A stretch of DNA of 64,000 nucleotides, taken from positions 65,605,760 through 65,669,759 of the forward strand of contig CM057005.1 in assembly GCA_029891345.1 (NCBI GenBank), in the 5' to 3' direction. Under the pieces are notes generated by a model. It was not told the origin of the DNA. It worked only from the letters and a program-made list of their open reading frames with translations, and ran no database searches. Position numbers and translations under genes: made by a program. Source of the stretch: Dryococelus australis (lineage: Eukaryota > Arthropoda > Insecta > Phasmatodea > Phasmatidae). Within the stretch, counting starts at the first letter, position 1, and each line of letters begins with the position of its first letter. Positions 33,680 to 44,736 of the stretch are shown here, piece by piece.

Positions 33680-35220
33680 TGCACACATCCACCACTCTGA
33701 TCACACCGTCTCTTCCAGGATGAATGTTCACCACTCTAGCTAGGCACCAGCCAAGGGGTGGTAAGCGCTCTTCTCCCACAAGAACAAGATCTCCAACTTC
33801 GAGTGCTGGCTGTTGGGTTTGTCATTTACCCCAAGGTTGCAGCTGCTGCAGGTATTCTCCATACCATCACTCCCAAAACTGGTTTACTAATGCGCACATC
33901 AACTTCCACCTTCTTGATAGATATATGTCACTATTTTCAGAGGACTCTGGTACAGCTACCAGAGGTCTACCAATGAGGAAGTGTCCAGGTGTGAGGGCGG
34001 AAAAGTCATTTGGGTCTGAAGACAGTGGAGTCAGAGGCCTGGAATTGAGGACTGCTTCAATGATAGTACAGAGTGTAACCAATTCTTCCAGATTGAGAAT
34101 TTGGTTCCCAATTCTCGCCTGAGATGATATTTGACAGACCATACTGCAGATTCCCACAATCCTCCTTGATGAGAACTGACAGGAGGGAGGAAATGAAAAC
34201 TAACTGAATGGGCCAAGGAAAAGTTTTCCAGGAGTGGAGACCAGAGGAGCTGGGTGAAAGATCGTCTGAGCTATTTTGAAGCTCCTACAAAATTGGCCCC
34301 ACAGTCAGAGTGGAGATGAGCACACAAACCACTCTATGATACAAACCGGGTAAGGGCTGCAACAAAACTGTCAGCGATAAAGTCTGTAACAACCTTAATG
34401 TGTATGGGTTTCATCACAAAACCGATGAAAATGGAGCGATAGGCTTTTTGGGTGACCACGCGACACAACTTGTTGAGCCTTATGATGATAGGTCCAGCAT
34501 AGTCCACACCAGTCCATTCGAAGGTTCCAGCAGATGTGACATGTTCAGAAGGCAAGTCGCCCAGCAATGGGGCATTGTTTACAGGACAACAATGAAAACA
34601 ACATACAAACTTAAAAACTCTCAAATGAACCAAGGACCTGGCTGAGAGAATCCAGAACCATTCTAACCAAAGTGATTGCAACAACTGAGGTGCTGCATGC
34701 TAATACTTAGCGTGGTAGTGGTCTACCAAAGCTTCAACAGCTACATGGTGTTTAGGTAGTATGATAGGATTTTTGACTGCAAATTCCATGTTGGCATGTG
34801 ACAAACGGCAGCCTGCCTTGAGCACACCATTTTCATCCAAGAAGGGTGCCAAATGCTGCACTCGTGTTGAGCAAGGATTCCCTCTCTTTGAGTCATTTCA
34901 AATCCTCTAATAAACGCTCCTGTTGGATACATCTGAACAACAAAGCAGCAGTTTCTTTCACTTCTGTAGGAGACAGGGTGCCACTGATACCAAGCTGTTT
35001 CTTAACGCGATTGATGAAACACTTTACATATGCCATGACACGAACCAGCCTGGGCCAAGAGGAGACATGTTGCAACACTGGAAGTTCTTCAGAAATGTCA
35101 TGGGTGGTAAGTAATGCGAACTGACAAGGCTTTGATTCTGAGAACTTATCCGTTTGATTAATTGTGGACACTGTCACTGTCCTGGAGGGTCGACTATCCA
35201 GCCAGGGCCATACCACCACA
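33680..35220 (-). pseudogene. BEL/Pao integrase and C-terminal region fossil
   Basis: Minus-strand fragments in order. A zinc-binding/upstream part is at about 35200-34740. An integrase core follows with FEWTGVDYAGPI near 34530-34500 and KAYRSIFIGFVMKPIHIKVV near 34420. Then HQGGLWESAVWSVKYHL near 34170, RPLTPLSSDPNDFSALTPGHFLIGRPL near 34040-33960, and a DLVLVGEERLPPLGW segment near 33790. These are hallmarks of BEL/Pao integrases and their C-terminal tail. Broken in several places. Confidence 0.88.
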
Positions 35221-35369
35221 AGTCATGCAAGAGGAGTTCATGAGGCAGCAAGCAATGGGTGGTACAATCAGAAGGATTGTCTTTGGAAATTACATGTTGC
35301 CATAGCTGGGGAGGGACACAGTCCTGGATTTGTGCAACACGATTTGCCACAGATGTTTTCAATAAGTAG

Positions 35370-35842
35370 GGCTAGGTCTTTATCCAAGTCAGAGCAATAC
35401 TGAAATTGGTCCAGGCACGAATAGCAGTGACATTTACGTGCTGTACTAGGAAGGCATGACAATAGAGCATAAGTTTGGCCAGTAAATGAGCACCACACAA
35501 TTCTAATTGCGGAAGAGACACCTGCTTGAGTGGAGCTACCCGTGACTTTGCCAGGACGAGATGCACAGACACATTCCCTCGAGTATCCACACTCCTGAGA
35601 TATACAGCAGCTGCATAGACTTTCTCTAAAGCAGCCGAGAAACCATGCAGCTTCACACTGACGACATCAGGACACATGAAACCAGGCAGACTACGTACTT
35701 CTAGTTCTACTAGCCCATCAAAGAACTGTTTCCACTTCTCCATGGCTAGAGATGGAAGAGGGTCATCCCAACCTAAGACCTGAGTCCATACCCACTGCAT
35801 TAGCATTTTAGCCCACAAAATTATTGGTGACAAACATCCCAT
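35370..35842 (-). pseudogene. BEL/Pao RNase H region fossil
   Basis: Contains LPGFMCPDVVSVKLHGFSAA, AAVYLRSVD and KSRVAPLKQVSLPQLELCGA, the typical block linking RT to RNase H in BEL/Pao pol proteins. The longest intact stretch of this pol in the window. Confidence 0.88.
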
Positions 35843-36009
35843 AAGATCATATATTCATGCAATTTGCAAAAGGACAAAGTGTTTGGTTGCAACCCCGGTG
35901 CTGATCCTCAAGTGATAAGAAAATGAATCCTCCTCTGGGTTCCAGTACAACCCGAGAACATTTACAACAGGGCCAGATGAGAAGTCCAGATCTCTGGCGG
36001 GGTTTCCCG

Positions 36010-36950
36010 ATGAGTTACAGGAATATCATCGAGTAGCTGAGGCTGATTGCTGAACTACTTCGGAGTTCGAACCCACCCTGATGAAGAAGTTCAAATATAT
36101 GGGATTTCAAAGTGTGCGCCATCTCCATGGACATTGCTCCTGTAACAATATCGTTAACAAAAATGTGATTGTGAAGGACATTTGCAGCAAGAGGATACTG
36201 GGCCCCTTCATCCAAGGCCAACTGGTGTAGTTTTCGAATAGTCAGGAATGGAAAGGGTGATAGACCATAGGTCATGGTATTCAACTGAAAAACTGTGAGC
36301 AGAAGGGATGGATTGTCACGCCAGAGAATGAGTTATTATGGTTGGTCAGACTCATGGATTAAAATTTGCCAATACATTTGCTTAATATCACAGGAGAATA
36401 TTGCACTATACAACCTGAATCTCAAAATAACATCACAGATTTCATTTTGATATTTGGGTCCTGGAAGCAGAACATCGTTGAGTGAGACCCCAGTGGTGGT
36501 TTTGGCACTACCATCGCATACCACCCTCAATTTGGTGGTTGTGATAGACATATTTAGAACACCATGATGTGGAATGAAACATTCTGCTGTCTCCTTAGCA
36601 TCAGTAGGCTGGGTGGAGGGAACATACATCTTCATGTGGCCTGACTCAGAATAGTCTGTCATGAAATCTGTGTACATGGTCTTCATTTCAGGATGTAATG
36701 AAAGTTTCTTTTCTAAAGACCAAAACCTATGTTCAACATTCACATACAATTCCCCAAGAGGTTGAGCCTGAAGTTTGAAAGGAAAATTAACCTTGTATCT
36801 CCCCATGTCATCCCACGAATGGGTGTCCTCAAAATGTTTCTCGCAGTAGTTAGCATCTGGCGGATTTGCATTAACACATGGTGGTTCTTCAACTTCCCAA
36901 AACCGCTCTAGAGTAAAATGTAATGGATCCTCCATGCCAATTAACATTGA
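36010..36950 (-). pseudogene. BEL/Pao reverse transcriptase fossil
   Basis: Begins with FWEVEEPP, continues with YVPSTQ, ECFIPHHGV, KLRVVCDGSAKTTTGVSLND, and IFSCDIKQMYWQILIH (first catalytic Asp region). It resumes with MTYGLSPFPFLTIRKLHQLA and HIFVNDIVTGA, the second catalytic region. The order is typical of BEL/Pao RT. Broken in a few places. Confidence 0.9.
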
Positions 36951-37319
36951 GACTACGTCCTGATCGGAATCAGTGCATGACTCTAGGTACTCACCCAGCA
37001 GTATCTATCCGAACAGTGACTCCAGCACTACAGGCTTGTGCTGTCTTAACTACAAACTGCCACTCATACACACACATGCATAAACATCAGCCCCTAACAA
37101 CACATCAATTAGAGCAGGTTTGTCAAAGTGGGGGTCTGCCAGAGGAAGGGAACCCAATTGGATTCAGACACGCTGATCTAAAGAAGATAATGGCAGATTG
37201 CTAGTGATCTTTGACACAACAAAGAGTGAGTGATTGGAGGTACACTGAGGCTCCCTGGAGTATTGTATCTTACAACTAATCATTCCTTTCAAATTTTCAG
37301 CACCTTGAGAGAGGCCAAA

Positions 37320-37920
37320 CACCCTTTCACATGCATAATGCAGAGGCAGAGTACCTATGCAGAGGCTTCAGATATGAAAGATGCCTGAGCTGCATTATCA
37401 AGCAGACAGCACATGACATGATGTTTTTTATCAGCACCATACACTTTGACCAGAGCTGTAGACAATAAAATAGATTTACGATCGTGGGCTGATACACATG
37501 CAAATGTACTGATTGGACCCCCAGTGCTGGCAGAACCTTTGTTTCAAAACCTTGAAGCTGCATTAGACTTCCCATAGATGGAGCAAAGTATGATGTTATT
37601 GTTTACACCGATAATATGTGTGAGACGAGGCGCAATCAGCTATCGCATGGGATCCTCCAAGAAATTTGAAACAGAGTTTTCTTTTGCAAACCATTGACTG
37701 CCTGTCAGTGGATGATGCAATGACTAACTGTGGGCATTTGTAAAAAGTGTGAGAGGAGTTCTGAAAAACTGGGCAAGGCTTAGGTACTTTAGGTTGAGAA
37801 TCTGTAACGAGGACCGACCATGGTTGAGAGATTGTGTGACCTGATTTAGTTAGGGATGTTTTCCGATGCACTTGACCAGCCCCAACTTTGCTCACCCCAT
37901 CATTTGCACAATCCAATTTT
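37320..37920 (-). pseudogene. BEL/Pao gag end and protease region fossil
   Basis: A Cys/His knuckle-like stretch (HTFYKCPQL, then CFKFLGGSHAIADC) near 37780-37640 is the nucleocapsid part. Near 37460-37340 a segment with ALVKVYGADKKHHVMCCLLD followed by AAQASF has the place and look of the aspartic protease active-site region of this class. Confidence 0.75.
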
Positions 37921-37929
37921 GCTACCCTT

Positions 37930-38567
37930 GATCACAGAAAATCAATAAGCTCTGAAACAGTAGGAAATGAATCAGTATTTTCTGTGCGTGCGTTTTCAAA
38001 CTTTGTTTTGATACCTACAACTAATTTGTGTAGCAAGAATGTGGCAAACACTAGATTATTCTGTATTATGTAACAATCTATCCCTTCGAGGGCTCGAGCA
38101 TTTTCACTGAACATGTTGATAAAGTTTCAAATGGATTGGTGGTTTGTGGAGTCGACACCAGGCAAATCGATAATCCTATTAATATACAAGGTTGTGAGTT
38201 TTCTCACATTCTGGTATTGGGATTTAAGAAGTTCCCAAGCTACTAAGTAATTTTCAGCAGTAACAGGCAGATTTTTGACCAACTGTAAAGCCTCCCCCTT
38301 GAGACATCCCAACAAGTACTGGAATTTTTCTATGTCGACCAATGCTTGACTGTTGTGGATTGTAGCTTGATACAGTTGAAAAAACATTGGCCACTCCTCC
38401 CACTGCCCTGAGAAAGAGGGCAAAATAATTTCTGGAAGTCTAACATTTGCTGACGTGGAGGCAAGATTTCTAGTTGACGAAGCTGGCACAGCACGAATGG
38501 TCAAGAATGAGGTTATGTTGCATTGGACGTCTGACAACATAGCAAAGAAAGGTTCGTGCTTCAACAT
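37930..38567 (-). pseudogene. BEL/Pao gag fossil
   Basis: Contains RLPEIILPSFSGQWEEWPMF, then VDIEKFQYLLGCLKGEALQL and VKNLPVTAENYLVAWELL, the recognised BEL/Pao Gag (DUF1759-type) signature. The rest continues to about 37930. In a living element this forms the particle. Confidence 0.9.
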
Positions 38568-39267
38568 TATCCGGCAGGGGATCCTTTTGTAAAAATTTGT
38601 TGCACAAGGAATCTACTGCGGACTCAATGGCATTTAGCTGTGCACAAGTGCATTCACTTCATGAATGGAATTTATCGTAACTTCTGCCTTAACAAGAGCT
38701 TGTACTATTTTGTTAATGTGTTTCAGCTTGCTCTCCTGAAACTTGAACGTCACCAAAAATTTTTGGAATCCTACGTCTACGACCTACCAACTGATCCCCT
38801 CCCCCTCCCAAAAAAAAAAAATTAATGCAATATGGGAATACAATGAAAACCATGTCAAAAGCTAGGTTAGGATGCCTTGCATACCATCTCGGCGATAAAA
38901 AGCTGATTTACTCCACAAAACATGCTACAAACGGGATGATGCAATAAGACAAAAAAAAACTACTCGCCCACATGTTGAGCTCAGACTGGAAACAGAACAT
39001 TACACTATAACACAGACAAATTACGTGGTTTCCCTGGAATTTCCATGAAAACTGCAACACTTCTAACAAATGTACTGGACAGCGATGAAGAAAATACTGG
39101 TTCCTTCTTGGGGTGTTTCTGTAATGAGTGGATTCAGAGCGGCGGCGATAGTTTCTGCACACGTGTGAGATAAAGTTTAAATTACGCAGAACAAGTAAAG
39201 CGACCGAAAAAGTATCACATTCACTGTACGGAATAAGCACGGGTACACATTCGGCCCGGAAGACCTA
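38568..39267 (-). other. BEL leader between 5' LTR and gag
   Basis: About 700 bp with no domain recognised, next to the 5' LTR end. An A-rich tract lies near 38809-38822. Confidence 0.5.
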
Positions 39268-39459
39268 AATGTTTAGTATAGACAAGAAATAAAACACAAA
39301 TATGCATTTATATTGCCGGACACGCCTGTGGACGAACTTACCACGTCGCCATCTTGAATCACACTGGCGTCGGGAACTACTTGCAGCAACGCCATTGCTG
39401 TAGAAAAAAGTAGGTCTTCATTGAAAGATATATAAGTTCTGATTGCACAATATGCAACA
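39268..39459 (-). repeat. BEL 5' LTR
   Basis: 192 bp. On the minus strand it starts TGTTGCATATTGTGC and ends CTAAACA. It includes CAAGATGGCGACGTGGTAAG, which is both an initiator/YY1-like context and a donor-like GGTAAG. Confidence 0.85.
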
Positions 39460-39464
39460 AGGAT
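39460..39464. repeat. BEL target-site duplication (right)
   Basis: AGGAT, identical to 33401-33405. Confidence 0.8.
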
Positions 39465-39850
39465 AATACCCTGCAACATGTTTATGTCTATGAAGCATTA
39501 TAGCATGCATCTACAGTAATGTCACAAGGCAAACTTAAACAGACTCACCTCTAACAACCTTATATACAACCACATGAGTGACATTATTGCACAACACAAT
39601 GTAACTGATAACATCACATAGATAACATGCCATGACAAGAAAATAGAAAGATATGATAATCCCCACACCGATAAGATAAGAACTCGCAGGTTAAATCTCT
39701 TATCAGTAACGGTAAAATCACATGGTATTCAATTTTAAATGCGTCACAGCATGTCTTAACTAGTTCTATATGTGATGCGTATGGTGAGGCTATATCCCTC
39801 TTAAATGAGAACCACTGAACCAAATTCTGTCAAACTGTTATAGTATCAAA
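39465..39850 (-). repeat. VLAAEE unit, copy b, inner part
   Basis: Continuation of the inverted copy b after the BEL insertion. The reverse complement of 39465-39640 matches 40130-40290 of copy c (shared TTGTGACATTACTGTAGA and CATGTTATCTAT). Confidence 0.7.
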
Positions 39851-40036
39851 ATAATTCATCCTAAATATTGATTGCACAAATTATTAAAATTTGCACAACC
39901 AATTGTTATAACAACCATCAAATACAGAATGTGACATCCTGTATATTGGATCTTAAATCACATTAACAACTACAACCATAATACACCACGAGTGTGTATT
40001 CCCTCGAGTGAGTTCCCTTCACGAACTATTATGTCA

Positions 40037-40132
40037 CTGTCAACTGTCACACACATATATGTGATCCCCAATTTTTGAACACAAGTGTGTCAACTGTCAG
40101 ACACGTATATGTGATTCCCTGTTTTCCAACAT
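40037..40132 (+). repeat. 2 x ~50-bp tandem repeat
   Basis: Two units starting GTCAACTGTCA, each with an ACACRTATATGTGAT core and ending in TTTTnnAACA. They lie between the inverted copies b and c. Confidence 0.75.
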
Positions 40133-40740
40133 CTTGCCCTGTGTGTCTCTTTGCATGTTATCTATTTGATGATGTTATCAGTTACACGGTGCATGTCATT
40201 TCACGTTGTGACATTACTGTAGACGCATTTCACAGTGCTTCATAACACATAATTGTGTTGCTAGATATTATTCTAGTACATTATACCGTAATATTTTGCC
40301 TGCGAGTTATGATGTCGATAAAGATAAAGTATGGTGTTACAGAGTTTTCAGAGTTTTAGCTGCTGAAGAGAGTTACATGATGTTTTCATTTTTGTTTCAT
40401 TTTGGTCTACAAGATATTACTGCGAAAGCTGGTAGTGATCTTTTGGAATTTTGTTTCTTCCAAAAAGCGTATAACATACAGGAACCTAAAGAAATCAAGG
40501 ATTTGAATGACATTGATGCACGTGATTATGTTGGAAGACTTTTCCAGTTCATGAAGGTGTTGTCAGACTGCTGTAATTAGTACTTTTGGTAAAGCTCGTT
40601 TATATTCTCTTAAGATGACGACGTTTAAGATCTGTGAACAAATTTGGTTGTATCGAAAGTTAGATGGTACTATTGGTAACAGGTATATACTTGGTGATGT
40701 AGAAGTTGCATTTCATCCATAATAAATATTATGTTACCGT
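40133..40740 (+). repeat. VLAAEE unit, copy c
   Basis: The fullest copy of the unit, containing the 40296-40580 ORF and ending near the AATAAA at 40720. It is inverted relative to copy b, so copies b and c form a long palindrome around 39.85-40.03 kb. Confidence 0.7.
40296..40580 (+). CDS. unidentified repeat-borne ORF (VLAAEE)
   Basis: An uninterrupted frame of 94 codons with SYDVDKDKVW, VLAAEESYMMFSFLFHFG, LQDITAKAGSDLLEF and KEIKDLNDIDARDYVGRLF, then a stop. A homologue lies in copy b (88 codons) and part in copy a. The composition (amphipathic helices, conserved KEIKDLNDIDA) looks like a real protein or exon. I do not recognise the family. It could be a piece of a transposon gene or a host exon captured by a repeat. 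The start is uncertain because homology continues upstream of the first Met. Confidence 0.5.
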   Translation: MPASYDVDKDKVWCYRVFRVLAAEESYMMFSFLFHFGLQDITAKAGSDLLEFCFFQKAYNIQEPKEIKDLNDIDARDYVGRLFQFMKVLSDCCN

Positions 40741-40976
40741 AATAAACGGTAATGTCTTTTTATTTCCTTTATGCTGTAACAAAGTTTTTTTCAACTGTTT
40801 ATTTCTGTCACAGGAATAAATAGTTGTTAAACCAGCTCAAGGGTATCTTTCCTGTAGTGTAATTCCTCTCCCAGTGGACTTCAGGCCCGTCTAAGGGATA
40901 GTAGGTGACTGAGGAATCTACTCAGAAATGCAATACATCCATTGAGTACCCATACACACATTGGACAGCCACATTG

Positions 40977-40994
40977 CGTGCACCACAGTGTACA
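40977..40994 (+). other. family hairpin, copy 7
   Basis: TTGGACAGCCAC precedes the stem GTGCAC/GTGTAC (one G-U) with loop CACA. AGAGCCCCGACACTAGGTACTC follows. Confidence 0.65.
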
Positions 40995-41239
40995 GAACGG
41001 CAGAGCCCCGACACTAGGTACTCAGTCTCTTGAGGTCAGCTTGCCATCTCAGAGGCTACTCTTTCCACCACGTTCCTTGCGCCAGAGTTAATGTTTCCTG
41101 AACTGGGGGAGACTGCTCCTCCTGAGACACTCACCCACATGCTGGGACTGTCTGCTGGCGAGACCTGACTCACAGTGTTCACCGAGGGAACAAGCCCGCC
41201 CAGGCACTGCGTCACCTTCAGAGACCATCTAACACAGAG

Positions 41240-41620
41240 ATTCCTAAGGACATCTTCGAAACTCCCATTCGCCTTAATGAAGAAACACATTCCGTGTTTG
41301 CAGCTTACTTAAGTGGCCAGAACAAATCTTTAGGGATCACCAACCTGCGCTTTTGGGGATTTGAGCCAGAGGAATCCACCCCTGCGACCAACCCTACCTA
41401 TGAGCTCCTGTATACTGACCTACCCAGTTCAAACTCGCACCAGCCGCCAGAGTTGACGCAGGTTAAGAAGCCTCCACACATAGCGCGTCGTCCAGGTATA
41501 CCGCCCAGAGCAAACCCGCTGATAAACAAAGTCATTCTCATGGAACCTGATTCTGTGCCCTGCCGCAAAGCTACCCAGGCCAGTACTTTACACTGGACAT
41601 GCTCCAGTACATCGTAAAGA
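41240..41620 (+). pseudogene. Gag FW-motif domain and linker fossil, copy 7
   Basis: DIFETPIRLNEETHSVFAAY then LSGQNKSLGITNLRFWGF is the clearest version of the signature. It is followed by a Pro-rich linker, RRPGIPPRANPLI and MEPDSVPCRKATQAS, in the same order as copy 4. About 125 codons are open, but without the basic N-terminus. Confidence 0.6.
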
Positions 41621-41715
41621 CTAGAATCTTTTCAAAACTTCCTGCCACTGGGTGCATCTAACCTAGTACACACCAAAGAACTTTTGGACGTGGTGACGTT
41701 CTTCCACTAGCCTAA

Positions 41716-44571
41716 GGCCAACCCATGTCAACACTTTGAAAACACAAAAATAAACTGCAGCGGTGCTGCACTATTTTGATTAGTTTGCGCCATCGCCACC
41801 GCCGCCAGTGTGCAAGGACGTTCTCCATGGCCAGCTGATGCACCCTCCCTTCTCCTTTCTCTTCCCCCACTCCCCTTTCTCCTCCCAGCATGTGACTAAA
41901 TTTCATTGGAGAGGGTCACGTGACTACTGGAGGGTAGGAGCGCTGACCTCTCTCAAATTTATTCTGCTGCCGATCACCACATTGAGATGGTCTGCATATT
42001 GTGAAGAGGGCATCGTCAACAGTTATAATGGATACGACGTGATTGAAATTGTAACGTCCATTTCAGCTTGACATTGTTTGTTCGTAAAGGCTTTAATTTT
42101 AGCTGTGTAAGCTTGTCTGCATCGATGGGAACGAACAGTATCGGTGAGTGCTGGACAGTTTGAGAAAAGCTAATCAGTCAAGTTTAGAAATTATCTTGTA
42201 ACTGTTGAGAGTGCTTAATTTTGGTGGTGAGTGGCCTTAATTTTTAGAGTAGCATATTTGTATATTTTTTGGCTTGCACGTTCTAAATTTTAAATGGTAA
42301 TCATGTGTGTAATAAATTTTGAGTCTCAGGATTTTGTACTGCAGACGCGTAGTCTAGTTTGCTAACCGCTGCCCTGTTTGTCCTGCCCGGCTCAATGTTG
42401 TTTGTATTGACGAACTGTCCACACTTTGCTGAAGCAGAAACTTTATAATTATCTTTTCTATAATTTTAATATTCAGTTTCTTGATGCTTTGGAGACCCGT
42501 AAACTCATATTGGGCGCCGTCGTGTAAATTAAGCCTGTCAGATTCTTTAAATGTGATAAATTTTAACGTATAGTTTTTATGGTAAATGCCCTTTGATGGG
42601 TCGTTTTGGCTGCGGCGTTTGCCATGTTTTTAAATACAAATTTTGCTTGGAGCCAAGTAATATTTAACAATCATGTGTATACTCCATTACTAAACTGTGT
42701 ATCTTACATGCATGTTTATGGTATGCACGAAAATGCGAGCAGCAAGCATTAACGAAATTTTTGAATACTTAAGAGTGTTGGCACCTTATAGAAATTGTAA
42801 TCACCCTAAAAGTGAGTTACATTATTTTTCGTCCTCTAATGTCGACGAATTGGTTCCAGGAATATTTTAAACATACAGGCAAGCTGATAAGAATACTATT
42901 TACCACTTCAAGAGTCAGTCAATGCGACTTGTTGGTAACTAGGAGTACATTGTAACAGTTAAATGCAACTTTTAGGCACATGAGTTCATGCTTATTAAAC
43001 TGTATTATTGGCGGATTGATTAAATTTTGTGTGGTGGCCAGCTACATTTAAATTACACGAGCCTAATCGGAATAAAATGTGACAGGAAAATTTTCCAGAG
43101 AAATAAAGGGTATATTTGTTAAAAATTGCTTGAGCAATCAGGATTGGCTATAGGGATATTCCTTTATGTCCACTGGCTGGTAATATTAAGGAAATTGTAT
43201 TTAATCTGTCACTGAGAAATTATGGGCACTGCGTGCCGTCTAGTAAATGTGGCGTGTTGTCTGGGAAATATATTTTTTATGTAATGATTTTCATGGCCTG
43301 AGTGAGTATTCTCAAAATTTCTTACCGATCAGTATTAATTATTGTAAGCTTGTGATTTGAAATACATTTGTCAGTGTTGTAGATTGAAACTACGTGATAA
43401 TCATGTTTTTTTTTTTTTAGCTATGTTGTTAATTGATTTAAACACTCTTATTCCTTGAGTTTTGAAAGTCAAATAAAATGCAGCTTTCATGAAAGATGGT
43501 TGTTATTTGTATGTAACGGGCTGAATTATCAGTGTAAAACTAAGACAAAAAATTCACCATATGAGTAAGAAATTTTGCAAAAAAAATCTAACTTCAGATA
43601 AACTTGCAAAAGATTGCCATTTGATAACTCTGGAATGGAATAAGCCGAAAGGATAGCTGTAACATGTATTACTCCCCCCCACCCCCCCACTTTGCCTCCC
43701 GGCCGCTAGGTTTACTACTAACAGCGCCCTTCCACCATACTGCAGTGTCCTACAACTCACCGCCTAATGAAGCTGGCTTAGCCAGAGAAATGTCCCGATC
43801 ACGCAACTGCTTGGAAAATGTGTCATCCTTATTTGTGTATGTGAGCCTGTCGACAAGTAATACACTGTGAGCACTTGAATTCCTGTCCTTTAATATATTT
43901 TTGATAGCCTAGCGGCCTACTTGCAATCTCAACAAAACTATTCTCATTTTTGTTCCAATATTTACAAGCTTGCGCTTGTAATAACTCGTATTTATTCTGT
44001 GCCCTAGTAGTAACGTAAACAATACTTATTTCCTGAACTGGGCATTCTTATAATAGTAGCCCATAAAAATGGTGATAAAAACAGGTTCTATGAAATATGA
44101 CATTAACCCAGCATGTTTTGACACAAGAATGCCCTGAATTGACACATGACACCACACTATGAGAATAAAATTTTTATATTTACCACTCCTAGTACCCGAT
44201 TGCCAATTTTTCTAACACCTTCAAAACTTTAACTTTGTAACTATAACAGTGAAATCTCTTTGGTACAAAATTCAAAGGACATGAATTTTGCAGTTTGTAA
44301 TACTGAGTTTTGTATTAATAGGTGTTTGCAATAATTAAAAAAACTCTCAAGAATTGGAATGTATGATTTAGGATACTGGGAAATATGACATTGTTATCAT
44401 CACCTAACTTCTCTTTACCATTGGACTTTAAATTATTTATAATACAAATTAACAAATATTTGTACTAAATGTACAAAAAAACATAAAATCACCAATCTCA
44501 CTCCTAAGGCGGAAAACAGAAATCTGTATTAAAGAGGTTTTTATTAATGACCAGTGTGTTACTATGCTAAC
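41716..44571 (-). other. intron, mostly AT-rich
   Basis: 41760-42145 is a locally GC-rich patch with a GCCATCGCCACCGCCGCC run, a palindromic E-box GTCACGTGAC (41915-41924) and a donor-like G|GTGAGTG on the plus strand at 42143. It could be a promoter and first exon on the plus strand, but nothing coding supports it. 43655-43695 is C-rich. 43750-43870 matches 51305-51430. A lone pogo-like end lies at 44248-44340. No exon is recognised elsewhere. Confidence 0.4.
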
Positions 44572-44736
44572 CTTTGAACCGGCAAAGTAAAGCCAATGCA
44601 GGAGCTTCTGTGAACTCAGCCACAATAGAACGGACGTGGTAATATGGGATTACGATAATTGTTCCCACATCCACCAGCATCACGACAACTTCATTTCTTC
44701 TGAGTTCTACACACAAGGCACGATGCCATACATCAT
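44572..44736 (-). CDS. Tudor-domain gene exon (Tudor core)
   Basis: 165-bp exon in phase 1 on both sides. The acceptor is TTTTGGTGTTACAG|ATGATG and the donor CGGTTCAAAG|GTTAGC on the minus strand. Together with the neighbouring exons it reads DVWHRALCVELRRNEVVVML, then VDVGTIIVIPYYHVRSIVAE and FTEAPALALLCRFKG. This is the Tudor barrel: W-x-RA strand, V-x-V-x-x-VDxG turn, V-x-x-x-x-R-x-I strand and F-x-x-x-P-x-x-A-x-x-C helix. The VDVG replaces the more common VDYGN, so one aromatic-cage residue usual in methylarginine binders is not seen here. It splices to 53501 upstream and 20966 downstream. Confidence 0.9.

Larger units (their letters stand above)
33406..39459 (-). mobile_element. BEL/Pao LTR retrotransposon fossil, near full length
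   Basis: A 6.05-kb minus-strand element in the order LTR (39459-39268), leader, gag, protease region, RT, RNase H, integrase, LTR (33594-33406). It is flanked by the 5-bp duplication AGGAT. LTR ends are TG...CA. By eye the two LTRs differ at roughly 15 percent of sites, so the insertion is old. All coding parts are broken, in all about a dozen or more times. It sits inside an older repeat (the VLAAEE unit), which resumes on the far side. This lies in the last intron of the Tudor gene, in the same orientation as the gene. Confidence 0.92.
40840..41715 (+). mobile_element. LTR-family copy 7 (hairpin, leader, Gag N-term)
   Basis: Starts in the LTR end region, carries the hairpin (40977-40994), the leader with CACTAGGTACTCAG, the FW-motif domain (41240-41370) and the Pro-rich linker with MEPDSVPCRKATQAS (about 41540). 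It ends near 41715, shortly after a TGACGTTCTTCCACT block like the LTR start. Decayed, no pol. Confidence 0.65.
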
